Made by a program: the position numbers and the translations under genes. Under the pieces are notes generated by a model that ran no database searches, was not told where the DNA came from, and worked only from the letters and a program-made list of their open reading frames with translations. A stretch of 64,000 bases of DNA from Moesziomyces globuligerus (lineage: Eukaryota; Basidiomycota; Ustilaginomycetes; Ustilaginales; Ustilaginaceae), in the NCBI GenBank assembly GCA_030849465.1, contig JARVLF010000015.1, positions 1,426,001-1,490,000 of the forward strand, in the 5' to 3' direction. Of the stretch, positions 20,184 through 28,274 are shown piece after piece. Each line of letters starts with the position of its first letter. Position 1 is the stretch's first letter.

Positions 20184-20879
20184 ATGTCACGCCACGCCGC
20201 GCTCGAGTCTCCGCCCTCCATCGCACCCGCACGTCAGCCCATGCTCATGTCGCTCAGCACCAGCGTCAGCACGAGTAGCATCGAGGCCAGTCCGCCAAAA
20301 CCGTCCTCGCGGCGCCTCTTCCACGACACGCCCACCGCTTCCACCGCTTCACCCGCCCACCAGCTCGTCTCGCCCGTCGCAGCATCGACGTTCGCCGAGG
20401 TGCACACGCCCACCGCCGGCGACCAGGATGTCTTTGGCAAGATCGACCACACCCCGCTCCGCCACGAAACGCACTCCACCTCGCCCCTACCCAACTCGCG
20501 CTCCCTCCAGATGGGCGATATGCTCGACCACGTGCTCGACGCCGCCCAGTTCCAGCGCCTCTCCGTCGGCAACATCATCGCCCCCGAGAGAGGAAGCTCG
20601 AAGAAACCTCCAAAACGACTCCCTACGGATCCCAGCAGCACAACCGCATCCCCAACCCCTCTCTCCAGATCAACAGCAAGAACCCGCTCAGCTCTCACCT
20701 CCATCGCGGTCAACAAAGACGCACAACACACATCACATGCCTCAGACAAGGCAGCCGCAACAAGCTCAGCGTCCCGCGATTTCTCGCATACACATCGCTC
20801 CCAACCATCCGCAGAAGACCTCTCGCTGCACGTCAAGCACCACATGGCCGCATTGCAGCAAAGCTCACAAACGCACTAG
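20184..20879 (+). CDS. Orphan Ser/Thr/Ala-rich protein
   Basis: Single-exon frame of 231 residues from an ATG at 20184; the open frame continues upstream to 19923 but without obvious coding character. The composition is Ser, Thr, Pro, His and Ala rich, with many SP/TP sites (ESPPSIAP, VHTPTAGD, TASPTPLS), which would be cyclin/MAP-kinase-type phosphosites. One denser patch, 'MGDMLDHVLDAAQFQRLSVG', near residues 110-130 may form an amphipathic helix and is followed by a basic KKPPKRLP. No known domain or membrane segment is seen. It converges on the gag-like gene with 74 bp between stops. I do not recognise the protein; it may be lineage-specific. Confidence 0.55.
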   Translation: MSRHAALESPPSIAPARQPMLMSLSTSVSTSSIEASPPKPSSRRLFHDTPTASTASPAHQLVSPVAASTFAEVHTPTAGDQDVFGKIDHTPLRHETHSTSPLPNSRSLQMGDMLDHVLDAAQFQRLSVGNIIAPERGSSKKPPKRLPTDPSSTTASPTPLSRSTARTRSALTSIAVNKDAQHTSHASDKAAATSSASRDFSHTHRSQPSAEDLSLHVKHHMAALQQSSQTH

Positions 20880-20953
20880 AAACAGTCGTCAATTTCAGAT
20901 GATGCCACGACATTGTCTTTGACCCATTGTGGCAACCACGCCGTGGGCTCGGA

Positions 20954-21925
20954 CTAGGCGATGATGTCACTCTCGGACAGCGCCAACACACCAAAGTCGC
21001 GCGCAAGCTCGGCGGCTTCCTTGCTGCCTCCCTGGATGCCCAGCTCCGCGAATTGGCGCTCCATCGACGCCCTCTCACTGGCGAAGGGTCGCTGCTCGCG
21101 CGATGGGCCGCTGCCGCTTGCCTTGGACTCCTTCTTGGCCACGTGTCTCTGTCGCCTCGCGCAATCCACCGACATGTGCTTCGGCGACTCGCAGGTGATG
21201 CACGGAGCGCGAGGACAAGTGCTCGCGCAGTGGAAGCTACCACGTTCGTCGTAGCGGCATACAACACACCACGCAGGCCGAGAAGCGAAGCGTACAATGT
21301 ACGCGATCCCGTCATACAGCATCCAGCCAGGTACAGCCGCCCGCGCCTCCAGAGGCACCAAGCCGTCCTGCGTGTGCAGCTTCAGCAGCACCAGCAGCCT
21401 GCCGGCAAATGTCATCGACACCGGGTGGTGCACCGACCAAACGTCAACGACGCTGCCGGCCTTTTGGATCCGAGGGTGTCCCCGCAGCACCGCGAGCATC
21501 TTCTCGATATCGCACATGGCCGGAAGCAGCTCGATGCAGAGCGCCATGTGCCTGTAGTCCGGGATGCCTCGGTCTTCGACTTTGGGCCGCGTGCCGTAAA
21601 AGTCAAACGTAAGCTCGTTCTCGTACGCCTTGAGCACGTCCTCGCCCTTGGCAAAGATGACGTCGATGAAGTTGTCGCCGCCCTGAGAAGGGGGAGTGCG
21701 GATGTCGATCGGCGTCAGCTCGTGCTTCTTGCACATGGCCAGGATGCTCTGTAGCATCACATTGCGGTAGGCCGGCTTGCTGGGCCGATAACGTGTCTCG
21801 AGCTTCCAGCGCACGCCTCCAGGAGGAACACCCGTAGTCTCGAGCTCCGCGTGCAGGTCGACTCCATCCATCCAAGGGGCAGTGCCCCTTTTGTAGACGA
21901 GCTTGTACTGAAGCCCATCACGCAT
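20954..21925 (-). CDS. Stand-alone gag-like protein with two tandem zinc knuckles
   Basis: Single intact frame of 323 residues from an ATG at 21925. Residues 1-215 form a globular part (ELTFDFYGTR, IPDYRHMALCIELLP, 'VDVWSVHHPVSMTFAGRLLV', VPGWMLYDGIAYIVRF). Two CCHC knuckles follow: C220-x2-C223-x8-H232-x4-C237, and a canonical C242-x2-C245-x4-H250-x4-C255. The Lys/Arg/Ser-rich tail ends in an acidic ESDIIA. The order of a folded domain with W/PG/Y motifs directly before zinc knuckles resembles the ORF1/gag of non-LTR retrotransposons. No reverse transcriptase, target-site repeats or poly-A tail lie nearby. It probably binds nucleic acid. It could be a domesticated gag or a solo ORF1 copy; a native CCHC RNA-binding protein remains possible. 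Confidence 0.7.
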   Translation of the reverse strand: MRDGLQYKLVYKRGTAPWMDGVDLHAELETTGVPPGGVRWKLETRYRPSKPAYRNVMLQSILAMCKKHELTPIDIRTPPSQGGDNFIDVIFAKGEDVLKAYENELTFDFYGTRPKVEDRGIPDYRHMALCIELLPAMCDIEKMLAVLRGHPRIQKAGSVVDVWSVHHPVSMTFAGRLLVLLKLHTQDGLVPLEARAAVPGWMLYDGIAYIVRFASRPAWCVVCRYDERGSFHCASTCPRAPCITCESPKHMSVDCARRQRHVAKKESKASGSGPSREQRPFASERASMERQFAELGIQGGSKEAAELARDFGVLALSESDIIA

Positions 21926-22338
21926 TTTGGTAGACGTGCACGGCTTAAGTGTGTCTCGGTTCGCGTGGCTGAGTGAGTGCCGAGCCCTTCAGATGAGATA
22001 TGAGCTCTTGAGCGTAGCCGCGAGCGGCAGATGTTCGGGATCGCAGAGTACTTGGCTAGGAGGAAGAAAGGGAAGACTCGCATGTGCCGAAGACCCACTT
22101 ATACCTGAGCTGCTGACCGCAACGGGTGGGCCGAAACACTGTGCTCCAGAACTGGTCGTAGCAGTTGGCGTTCGAAGCTGAGCCGCCCATAGCTGTCACA
22201 GGTCTCATCCATCGCAGTCCCATTCGAGTCCCTTTGTCTCTTTCAGAGCGTCGCGTGCATGGCACTGGCGCAACAGTTGAGACTGCAAAGGCGACCGAAC
22301 CTGGCGCACACTTGAAGTGATGCGGAAGGGGACTTCAT

Positions 22339-22437
22339 CTGCGCAGCATGATGCAGACATCACACGGCGCTTCATGAGCTTGCCTCTAGTGACTGCGCAG
22401 AAGGATGCCGACATCACACGGCACACTGAGCTTGGAC
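22339..22437. repeat. Imperfect direct repeat, about 45 bp unit, two copies
   Basis: Two copies start 54 bp apart at 22339 and 22393. Both begin CTGCGCAG, share GACATCACACGGC in the middle and end in GAGCTTG. They differ by scattered substitutions and a small indel. No gene overlaps them. Confidence 0.6.
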
Positions 22438-22979
22438 GCACGACTCGCGCCATTGATGCCGCATGATCGGGTGGGCTCATGGTTCGAGCAGGCGAGGAAA
22501 GCCTGAGCTTACTCTTTTGTGATCCTAACGAGGCCTCTGTCCACGCAACAGCCGCCTTTTGTCAGACTAGGCTCAGGATTTGGCGCAGCTGGCACCAGTC
22601 GCCCGTCAGGTCAAGGGGCACACCGACGCTTGGAATAAATATTAAACCCTCGAGTTTGCAGTGGAAATCCTAAGGTTGGTCTCTCACGCGCCTCAGACCG
22701 ACACCGCTCCAGGGTTCCAGAATTCTCTCACTCGGGGCAACAGGCAGCGCAAAACGATCGCCCTCGAGTCTCAACAAGTTGATCTAGGCCAAGGCAAGCG
22801 ACGTCAGGTGGCTATGCCGCTATAGACGTGACTGTTTTGAGCTCCATTCGTATCTTCAATCACGCACCTGAAGATCAAAATCAGCATGTCCGCCTCACAA
22901 ACATGATGATGGAGTTGACAGTTTTGAACAAGCGAAAAACATCACCAAAATGCCTAACCAAAAGTCCAGCAAAGAAGTC

Positions 22980-22988
22980 GAAAAAAAG
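22980..22988 (-). terminator. RNA polymerase III oligo-T terminator of tRNA-Ala
   Basis: On the minus strand, four bases after the last tRNA nucleotide, lies a run of seven T (plus-strand A at 22981-22987). This is the standard Pol III stop signal. Confidence 0.85.
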
Positions 22989-22991
22989 AAT

Positions 22992-23082
22992 GGAGACATG
23001 GGGGATTGAACCCCAGACCTTCTCGAGATTTGAACCGTTTTGCAGATGCAAACGAGACGCTCTACCACTGAGCTATATCCCC
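22992..23082 (-). tRNA. tRNA-Ala (anticodon UGC) with 20-nt intron
   Basis: Minus-strand cloverleaf. The acceptor GGGGATA pairs with TGTCTCC using two G-U pairs, one of which is G3:U70, the alanine identity pair; the discriminator base is A. The D arm is GCTC/GAGC with loop AGTGGTA, the anticodon stem TCTCG/CGAGA, the loop TTTGCA+T gives anticodon TGC, the variable loop is AGGTC, and the T arm is TGGGG-TTCAATC-CCCCA. The 20-nt intron (23027-23046) sits at the canonical place one base 3' of the anticodon. Internal A box (TAGCTCAGTGG) and B box (GGTTCAATCCC) are intact. The intron itself contains GGTTCAAATC, a second B-box-like motif. An oligo-T terminator follows. Confidence 0.95.
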
Positions 23083-23681
23083 GAATTTCGGCGGATCACC
23101 ACTTCTTGTTAGCCGGAGGAAAGGTAGCATATATAACTGTTACTTTTACTAGCACACGATATCAAGGATGATGGCTCTCAGTCATACAACACCCGAGACC
23201 TTACCCTCCCTGTTTGGGTCCTCGGCGGTGACTACTCCTGTCAGCCAATGGCTACGATGTGGAAGCCCTCTTGAAGCCGGTTCAAAGCTCGATGTACCTT
23301 GTGTGGCCTCTACGGGGAAAGCTTGGGTTGTCCGCACGCGGCTTTCGACGATCTCGGTCGGGGTTTCAGGTGAGATTTGAGGTGGATGAGACATCGATGA
23401 TGGTTGACGATTGACTTGACAGATGGTTCCCTAAATGAGACACCTCCCCATGCACTGACCCCTTTCCTTGCTTTACACACGCAGCTCAGCACCCCTGCCT
23501 CAAGTCCACCCTGATTCGCCCACTTCCGCCCAGGCTCGTGACGTAAGCTGCTCGCGTGAATCTAGGGCGCTAAAAGCTGCTGTCGCACTCCTCTCATCTT
23601 CATCCATTCCTCTCGATACTCTGTCGGTGAGGCACTCGAGAAAAATACGGGTTTTGCGGTACGGCATCCACCAGCAAGACG

Positions 23682-23819
23682 ATGCCACCCCGCAACTCGT
23701 CCGACTTTACCAATTCCACCTCGGGCGCAGCTAATGGGTCCAACATCATCGGAGCCCCCTTCGCCATCAAGAAGGTTCACGAGTGGGCTCTTAAGGCGAC
23801 GCGCTTAGACGTTCAGTGA
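23682..23819 (+). pseudogene. Short coding-like fragment, possible gene remnant
   Basis: An ATG with a good context (AAGACGATGCC) opens 45 codons beginning MPPRNSSDFTNSTSGAANGS and continuing NIIGAPFAIKKVHEWALKAT before a TGA. The composition (Ser/Asn/Thr leader, then a helical KKVHEWALKAT) reads like a real N-terminus cut short. No donor site that would link it to a further exon was found. It could be the 5' stump of a truncated gene or chance. Confidence 0.25.
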
Positions 23820-24240
23820 CAGAGATCCTTGTGAGCCGGCGGCGAAGCAGCCCTTGGTCCCCTTTGCCCTGCTCCCACCCTTCCAGCAAAGGATCAATCC
23901 TCTGATCTGGAATCTCCCGCTTGACACGATTCGGTACAGCGGTAAAATTCTCGGGATTGTCAGGCTCAAGAAGCGGGGCGACCTCCGACCCGGTGTCGAC
24001 AGTCCCGAGGACCTCACCAAGACCCTTCCTATCTTCGTCTCTCATAGCGACGAGAGGTACAACTTGATCCTCGGTATATGTCGCGGCTACTGCCCGAGAT
24101 CTTACTACCATGGTAGCCGCAAGTTTTGCACCTGCGCCAGCCGGCGGTGGACCGAGGCCATAGGTACCGCCCTTCCGAATGGTACTAGGAAATAAGCCCC
24201 AAACAGAGGCCGAGCTGCACCAAAGTTGCAAGTAGCTCAT
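23791..24240 (-). other. Open frame of unknown nature with a DTGS motif
   Basis: 149 codons on the minus strand, lying tail-to-tail and slightly overlapping the fragment at 23682. The right half is charged and protein-like ('VVPLVAMRDEDRKGLGEVLG', then TVDTGSEVAPLLEPDNPENF). DTGS-E-V preceded by small/hydrophobic residues is the active-site pattern of retropepsin-type aspartic proteases, so this may be a decayed retroelement piece. There is no second protease signature and no reverse transcriptase. An antisense frame of 113 codons also exists, so confidence is low. Confidence 0.2.
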
Positions 24241-24573
24241 CAGACGTCAGCATGCATCGCCACTAAATCATCCCTGAGGGCAGTTGCGAGTACAGCACGC
24301 ACCCGCGAACAGACAATGAGAACCCCATTTATCGGAACGACCGACGAAGCTGTTTCACAGTCTCACACATTTCAGCCGGCACAGCATCTTGTCAAGTGTA
24401 ATGCAAGCGATTCGAACTGAGGCTAAGGAACAAATTGTCCAGATGGGACAGAGACGGAGACGACGCTACTCGAAGTTCGGATACAGAAGCTGAGCCGAGA
24501 GTGGATATGGACAAGCGGTGCACGGTTGACAGGATGCGCTGTGGACGGAATCGAGTTGCATGTACAAGGGCCA

Positions 24574-26184
24574 TCACTGGCGCCCAGAACCAGCGGCGTT
24601 GGCTGCGGCGGCGGCGTTGAGCATGCTCTTGAACGTGAAGAGAGAGCCGCTAAAGAAGCCGATGGAGAGGAGGCTGGTGGCGTACAGTGCCTTGCTGGCA
24701 AACGCACGGAAGTTGCGGCTGCGCGACCCAGATCGGGGCTGGCTGTTGCGGACCTCGAACGAGGCGTGCGTGATTCGCCTCTTCTTGACAGGCGGCGGCG
24801 ATCCCGACACCGAGGTACAAGGGCTCGAAAGAGCTGAGGCAGCGGATGAAGAGGCAAAGCTCCTCTCCGAATCGTCCTCGTCGATGACCTCGCCGTCCGC
24901 ACTGTCTTCGCCCACGTGATCACTTGCAGGGCTCTCCGATTTCCGCTTGCGCTTTTGAGGGGCTTCGACCGCCTGCGCGAGTGCCTGAGGCGGGGTTTCT
25001 TCGTTGCTCGCCACAGAAGCAGGCTCAGAAAGCGTCGCGTCGGTAGTATTGGCCTTGCCGGGCGATTCCTGCGCCTCAGCGGGCTCGGCAGCCTCCTCGT
25101 CGGATAGGACGGTGTCGTCGCCGACGGTGCTCGGGTCGAAGGCAGTCTGAGTTGACTCCTCTGCCAGCGACTTGGAAACTACTGTCGATTCGAGAACAGA
25201 CAGTGGTGCGTCGGTGGCATGAGGGACAGACGTAGAAGCCGGAACTCCGACCGAAAGTGTGCATGGGCTCTCCGTCGGTGCACACGACGATCCAGATGCA
25301 TCCGAGCCGGGCTGCTTCGGCACGCCGACGCAGATAGGAGAATCGCTCTCAGCGTCGGATCTGCTTTCAGAGCTGTCGCCGGAGCGCATTCCGCATTCGC
25401 ATTCAGACTCGCTTTGAGAGCTGGGAGAGTCCATGTCGGAGTCAGAGGGTACCGACTCGGACTCTTGCTGGTCAGAGTCGAGCAGTGGCTCGGTGTGGTC
25501 CTCCGAGGGGAGAGCTGCTTTCGTGCGCAGAGGACCGACGCTGCTGGCGCCACTGCTGTGGAAGGTCTCGGCATCAATGCTGATGATGTCGGAGTCGAGC
25601 GAGGCCTCGTCGACGCCGTAAGAGCAGCTCGACTTGGCGAGCAGCACGGGAAGGGAAGGTGTCACTGGTGAAAATGTAGAGGAGGGCACTGCAGTGTCGA
25701 TGAAGCGCACATAGCACCTCACCGCATGATGCTTGATGCCGTTGCGAAGGATGGGCCTGCCAAATTGGACGAGATCGCCATGGCGAAGCGTCATTACACC
25801 CTCGACCTTCTTGTTCTCGGCAAAAGGGTCGGCCTCGACACACCGGCCTTCGCGGGACACCGTGGCCGAGCGGCGAGAGACAAATGTTCCGTGACTTGAG
25901 CCGACATCCGTGATGATGGGCTGACCAGCGAGCCAATCGATGACTGCATGCTGGCGGGAGACGACCTTGGCCAGCTTGAAGTAGACGGTGTCGGCAAGGT
26001 CGTTGACGATGCTGTCTTGATCTTCCGTCGAAGACGAGCGGGAGAAGAGCTTTTTCTGTCCCGGGAGAATGCGAATGATACGCTGCAGTGCTGTGTCGTG
26101 GAAGTCGACGTCGAAAGGTCCCCTGGACGAGGCATTGACCCAGATGAGCTCGAGACCAAGCTTGGCTGTATGGCCCGAGGTCAT
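24574..26184 (-). CDS. Tail-anchored FHA-domain protein
   Basis: Single exon, 536 residues. The N-terminal FHA domain (about residues 8-145) shows the phosphothreonine-binding residues: 'VVSRQHAVI' (S76, H79) and 'DVGSSHGTFVSRR' (S97, H98, G99, T100). Residues 160-470 are acidic, Ser/Glu-rich and probably disordered. A basic patch (KKRRITH, RSGSRSRNFR) precedes one hydrophobic helix, ATSLLSIGFFSGSLFTFKSM, 20-odd residues from the C-terminus, which fits a tail anchor. FHA plus tail anchor is the plan of SLMAP and yeast Far9/Far10, the STRIPAK subunits at ER and nuclear envelope, but their coiled coil is not evident here. The role is therefore inferred only as a membrane-bound phosphopeptide reader. 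The ATG at 26184 is divergent from TAF13. Confidence 0.8.
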   Translation of the reverse strand: MTSGHTAKLGLELIWVNASSRGPFDVDFHDTALQRIIRILPGQKKLFSRSSSTEDQDSIVNDLADTVYFKLAKVVSRQHAVIDWLAGQPIITDVGSSHGTFVSRRSATVSREGRCVEADPFAENKKVEGVMTLRHGDLVQFGRPILRNGIKHHAVRCYVRFIDTAVPSSTFSPVTPSLPVLLAKSSCSYGVDEASLDSDIISIDAETFHSSGASSVGPLRTKAALPSEDHTEPLLDSDQQESESVPSDSDMDSPSSQSESECECGMRSGDSSESRSDAESDSPICVGVPKQPGSDASGSSCAPTESPCTLSVGVPASTSVPHATDAPLSVLESTVVSKSLAEESTQTAFDPSTVGDDTVLSDEEAAEPAEAQESPGKANTTDATLSEPASVASNEETPPQALAQAVEAPQKRKRKSESPASDHVGEDSADGEVIDEDDSERSFASSSAASALSSPCTSVSGSPPPVKKRRITHASFEVRNSQPRSGSRSRNFRAFASKALYATSLLSIGFFSGSLFTFKSMLNAAAAANAAGSGRQ

Positions 26185-27154
26185 GGTTGTAGTGTCGGTG
26201 CGGTGGTGGGAAGGACGGGTTTGATCGAGGTGAGGTTGCGGGGACGATGGTGGTAGGCAGAGCAGATAAGGGAGAGAGAGGGAGCGGAGCGAGGTGTGGG
26301 AACGAGTGCGGACAGCGGTGCTGGCGCGCAGTGCTGAGCTCCTGTGGCCGCACTTTCAGCTTTCGACTCAGCCAACAGGGGTTGTGCAGCTGCTCCTACA
26401 GTCACATTAGACTCTCTGTGACCGTGAAGGATAACATAGCCAGCGTGTGCGGCGGGCTGAGGGCTGAGCGTGCACAGACGCATGTGCGGGTACCGTGTCC
26501 ATGCGGCTTTGGCCTCGTTTCAAAGCTCGCAGCTGTCAAAAGCCTCCTCCATGCTCAGGCCGCTCTCGCAGGGGGCACGAGGCAGAGGCCTCGACGGCCC
26601 GCCGTCTGCTTGACCACCAGCTAGGCGAGCGGCTTGCGTAGCTGATCCCGCGCCATCGGCTCCTTTTGCCGCTACAGGATCGGTAAGGTGGGCGGTTGCG
26701 GCCCGAACGCATCGTGCCATGCAGGGTTCGCGTGCTCGTGCGTTATCTCCCCTTGGACCCTGAACGTTGTCGGTGTGTACTTTTCGGTGCTCTCTCTGGC
26801 GCCACGCCCTCCCCTTTTTTTGGCTCGGCTTGCGCGGCTTTGGCTGAGTTCCGACTGCACCAAGCCCAATAAGCGCGGGGCGGAGGTCGTGCGAGTGTGC
26901 GCGCCTAAAACTCAAGATGAACTTTCCCGTCCGAAACAAGAGCTGGTGGAGCCTGCCAAATGTCCGATTTCCGAAATACCATCCGCATTCTTAAGAGTGG
27001 AGCTGTCCACGGCTTCTTAGCGTCCTCTCCACAGTCACGTAGCCTGCCCATCCCCTTCAACATCGCCAGTGGTTCTGCCATGTCGCTCTGATCTTTTCGC
27101 GCGATAGGCCGCCGCTCTACATCTCTTTGCCGGTATCGCTGCGCGGGACCCGCC
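26185..27154. promoter_or_regulatory. Divergent promoter region FHA gene / TAF13
   Basis: 970 bp between divergent starts. A short T-run (CCCCTTTTTTTGG) lies near 26812. No gene is supported; the 139-codon antisense frame in the middle has no family resemblance. Confidence 0.45.
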
Positions 27155-28138
27155 ATGCCGCCGACGCCGACGCGCACCGTCCAGCGCGGCAGCGCTCGCC
27201 AGAGGCAGGGCTCCTCTGTGCATCCGCAATCTGGCTCTGGCAGCATGGGTATCGCGGCCATCGAAGCCATGTCAGGTCAGCCAGCCAAGGCAGGCCGCGG
27301 GGCGAACGCCGTGGAAGCTGCGGCTGTTCCTTTCGTCCATCCGGCGCTCGCACTTTCGTCCGGAGTGCTTCCTTCGTCCTCCTCCACCTCGGGGTTACCA
27401 CCAGCTCTCGCCGCTCAGATCCGTGGTCGACGCCCCTTCAACCATCGCAACCTCTTTGCTCGCGATCTCCGCAACCTCATGTACGCATACGGAGACTCGC
27501 CAGATCCGGATCCAGACTCGGTCATGCTCATGGAAGAGATGACCGTCGACTTCATCACCGACCTCTGCTGCCGCGCTCGTCCTAGCCCCTACTCTCTCGG
27601 ACTCGGTACGAGCTCCATCTCGAACAGCTCCAGTGCATTCGGTGCCACTCTCGAGCATTCTGCGGCTGGTGGCGACGGCTTAATCGCCGCCAATGGCACG
27701 GATGCTGTGCAACATACCCTCCCGCCCCGCGCTCCCCACCGTCTTCGGGTCAAGCTCGAAGACTTCCGCCACGCGCTTCGCAAGGATGTCGAGGCCAAGA
27801 AGCTCGGACGTATGGAGCAGCTGCTGTACGCCGACAAGGTTGTCACCGAAGCCAGACGCGTCGGCGGTGTCGAAGAGGCCGCCGAGCGCGCCGGAGCCTT
27901 GCAGACAGATAACCTGCCGCCTCCCACGTCCACCGGCGACGCATCAGCACAGGATGCCAACATGCAGGATCTGGACGACGACGACGACGACAGGCAGGAA
28001 CTCAAGGGCGCCAAGTCTGGCAAGGCCAAGTCCAAGGGTAGTGGTGCCAAAGGTGGCGCAAAGGGGAAGGGCAAGTCACAGGCAGGCCCAGCCGCTTCTC
28101 GCGCAGGTTCGGCTCGCTCATCAGTCGCGCCCTCCTAG
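27155..28138 (+). CDS. TAF13: TFIID subunit TAF13
   Basis: Single exon, 327 residues. The histone-fold core is recognisable in two pieces: residues 98-141 (RNLFARDLRNLMYAYGDSPD ... LMEEMTVDFITDLCCRA) and 196-236 (LRVKLEDFRHALRKDVEAKK, LGRMEQLL), matching human TAF13 'LFSKELRCMMYGFGD' and 'RKDPRKFARVKDLL'. TAF13 pairs with TAF11 in TFIID and helps control TBP access to the core promoter in the nucleus. A Ser/Ala/Gly-rich stretch of about 55 residues (142-195) is inserted between the two pieces. There is also a 90-residue low-complexity leader, and the tail carries an Asp run and basic KSKGSGAKGGAKGKGK. Human TAF13 has only 124 residues. No intron is needed. Confidence 0.9.
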   Translation: MPPTPTRTVQRGSARQRQGSSVHPQSGSGSMGIAAIEAMSGQPAKAGRGANAVEAAAVPFVHPALALSSGVLPSSSSTSGLPPALAAQIRGRRPFNHRNLFARDLRNLMYAYGDSPDPDPDSVMLMEEMTVDFITDLCCRARPSPYSLGLGTSSISNSSSAFGATLEHSAAGGDGLIAANGTDAVQHTLPPRAPHRLRVKLEDFRHALRKDVEAKKLGRMEQLLYADKVVTEARRVGGVEEAAERAGALQTDNLPPPTSTGDASAQDANMQDLDDDDDDRQELKGAKSGKAKSKGSGAKGGAKGKGKSQAGPAASRAGSARSSVAPS

Positions 28139-28274
28139 CTCAGCTTGTTCTTGTGCGCCTTCAGATCGCGCTCAAAGATCCTTCGGCCTTCTTCATCTGT
28201 ATTTGTATCTTGATTATCATCATGAATTTGCATTCATCCATTGGACCTCGTAATGGAAGTGTGATGTGTACATC

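Larger units (their letters stand above)
21926..22991. other. Spacer between gag-like gene and tRNA-Ala
   Basis: No gene recognised. It holds a short imperfect direct repeat (22339-22437) and an A/T-rich patch, AATAAATATTAAA, near 22634. A run of A at 22981-22987 is the terminator of the tRNA gene read from the minus strand. Confidence 0.5.
23083..24573. other. Gene-poor interval with protein-like fragments
   Basis: About 1.5 kb between the tRNA and the FHA gene. It holds two stretches that look coding but cannot be completed, described separately at 23682-23819 and 23791-24240. The rest shows no recognisable gene. Confidence 0.5.

Noticed and set aside
22992..23082. Reading the tRNA as tRNA-Cys (GCA)
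   Set aside because: Shifting the anticodon by one breaks the five-pair stem and the U33 rule; G3:U70 and discriminator A support alanine.
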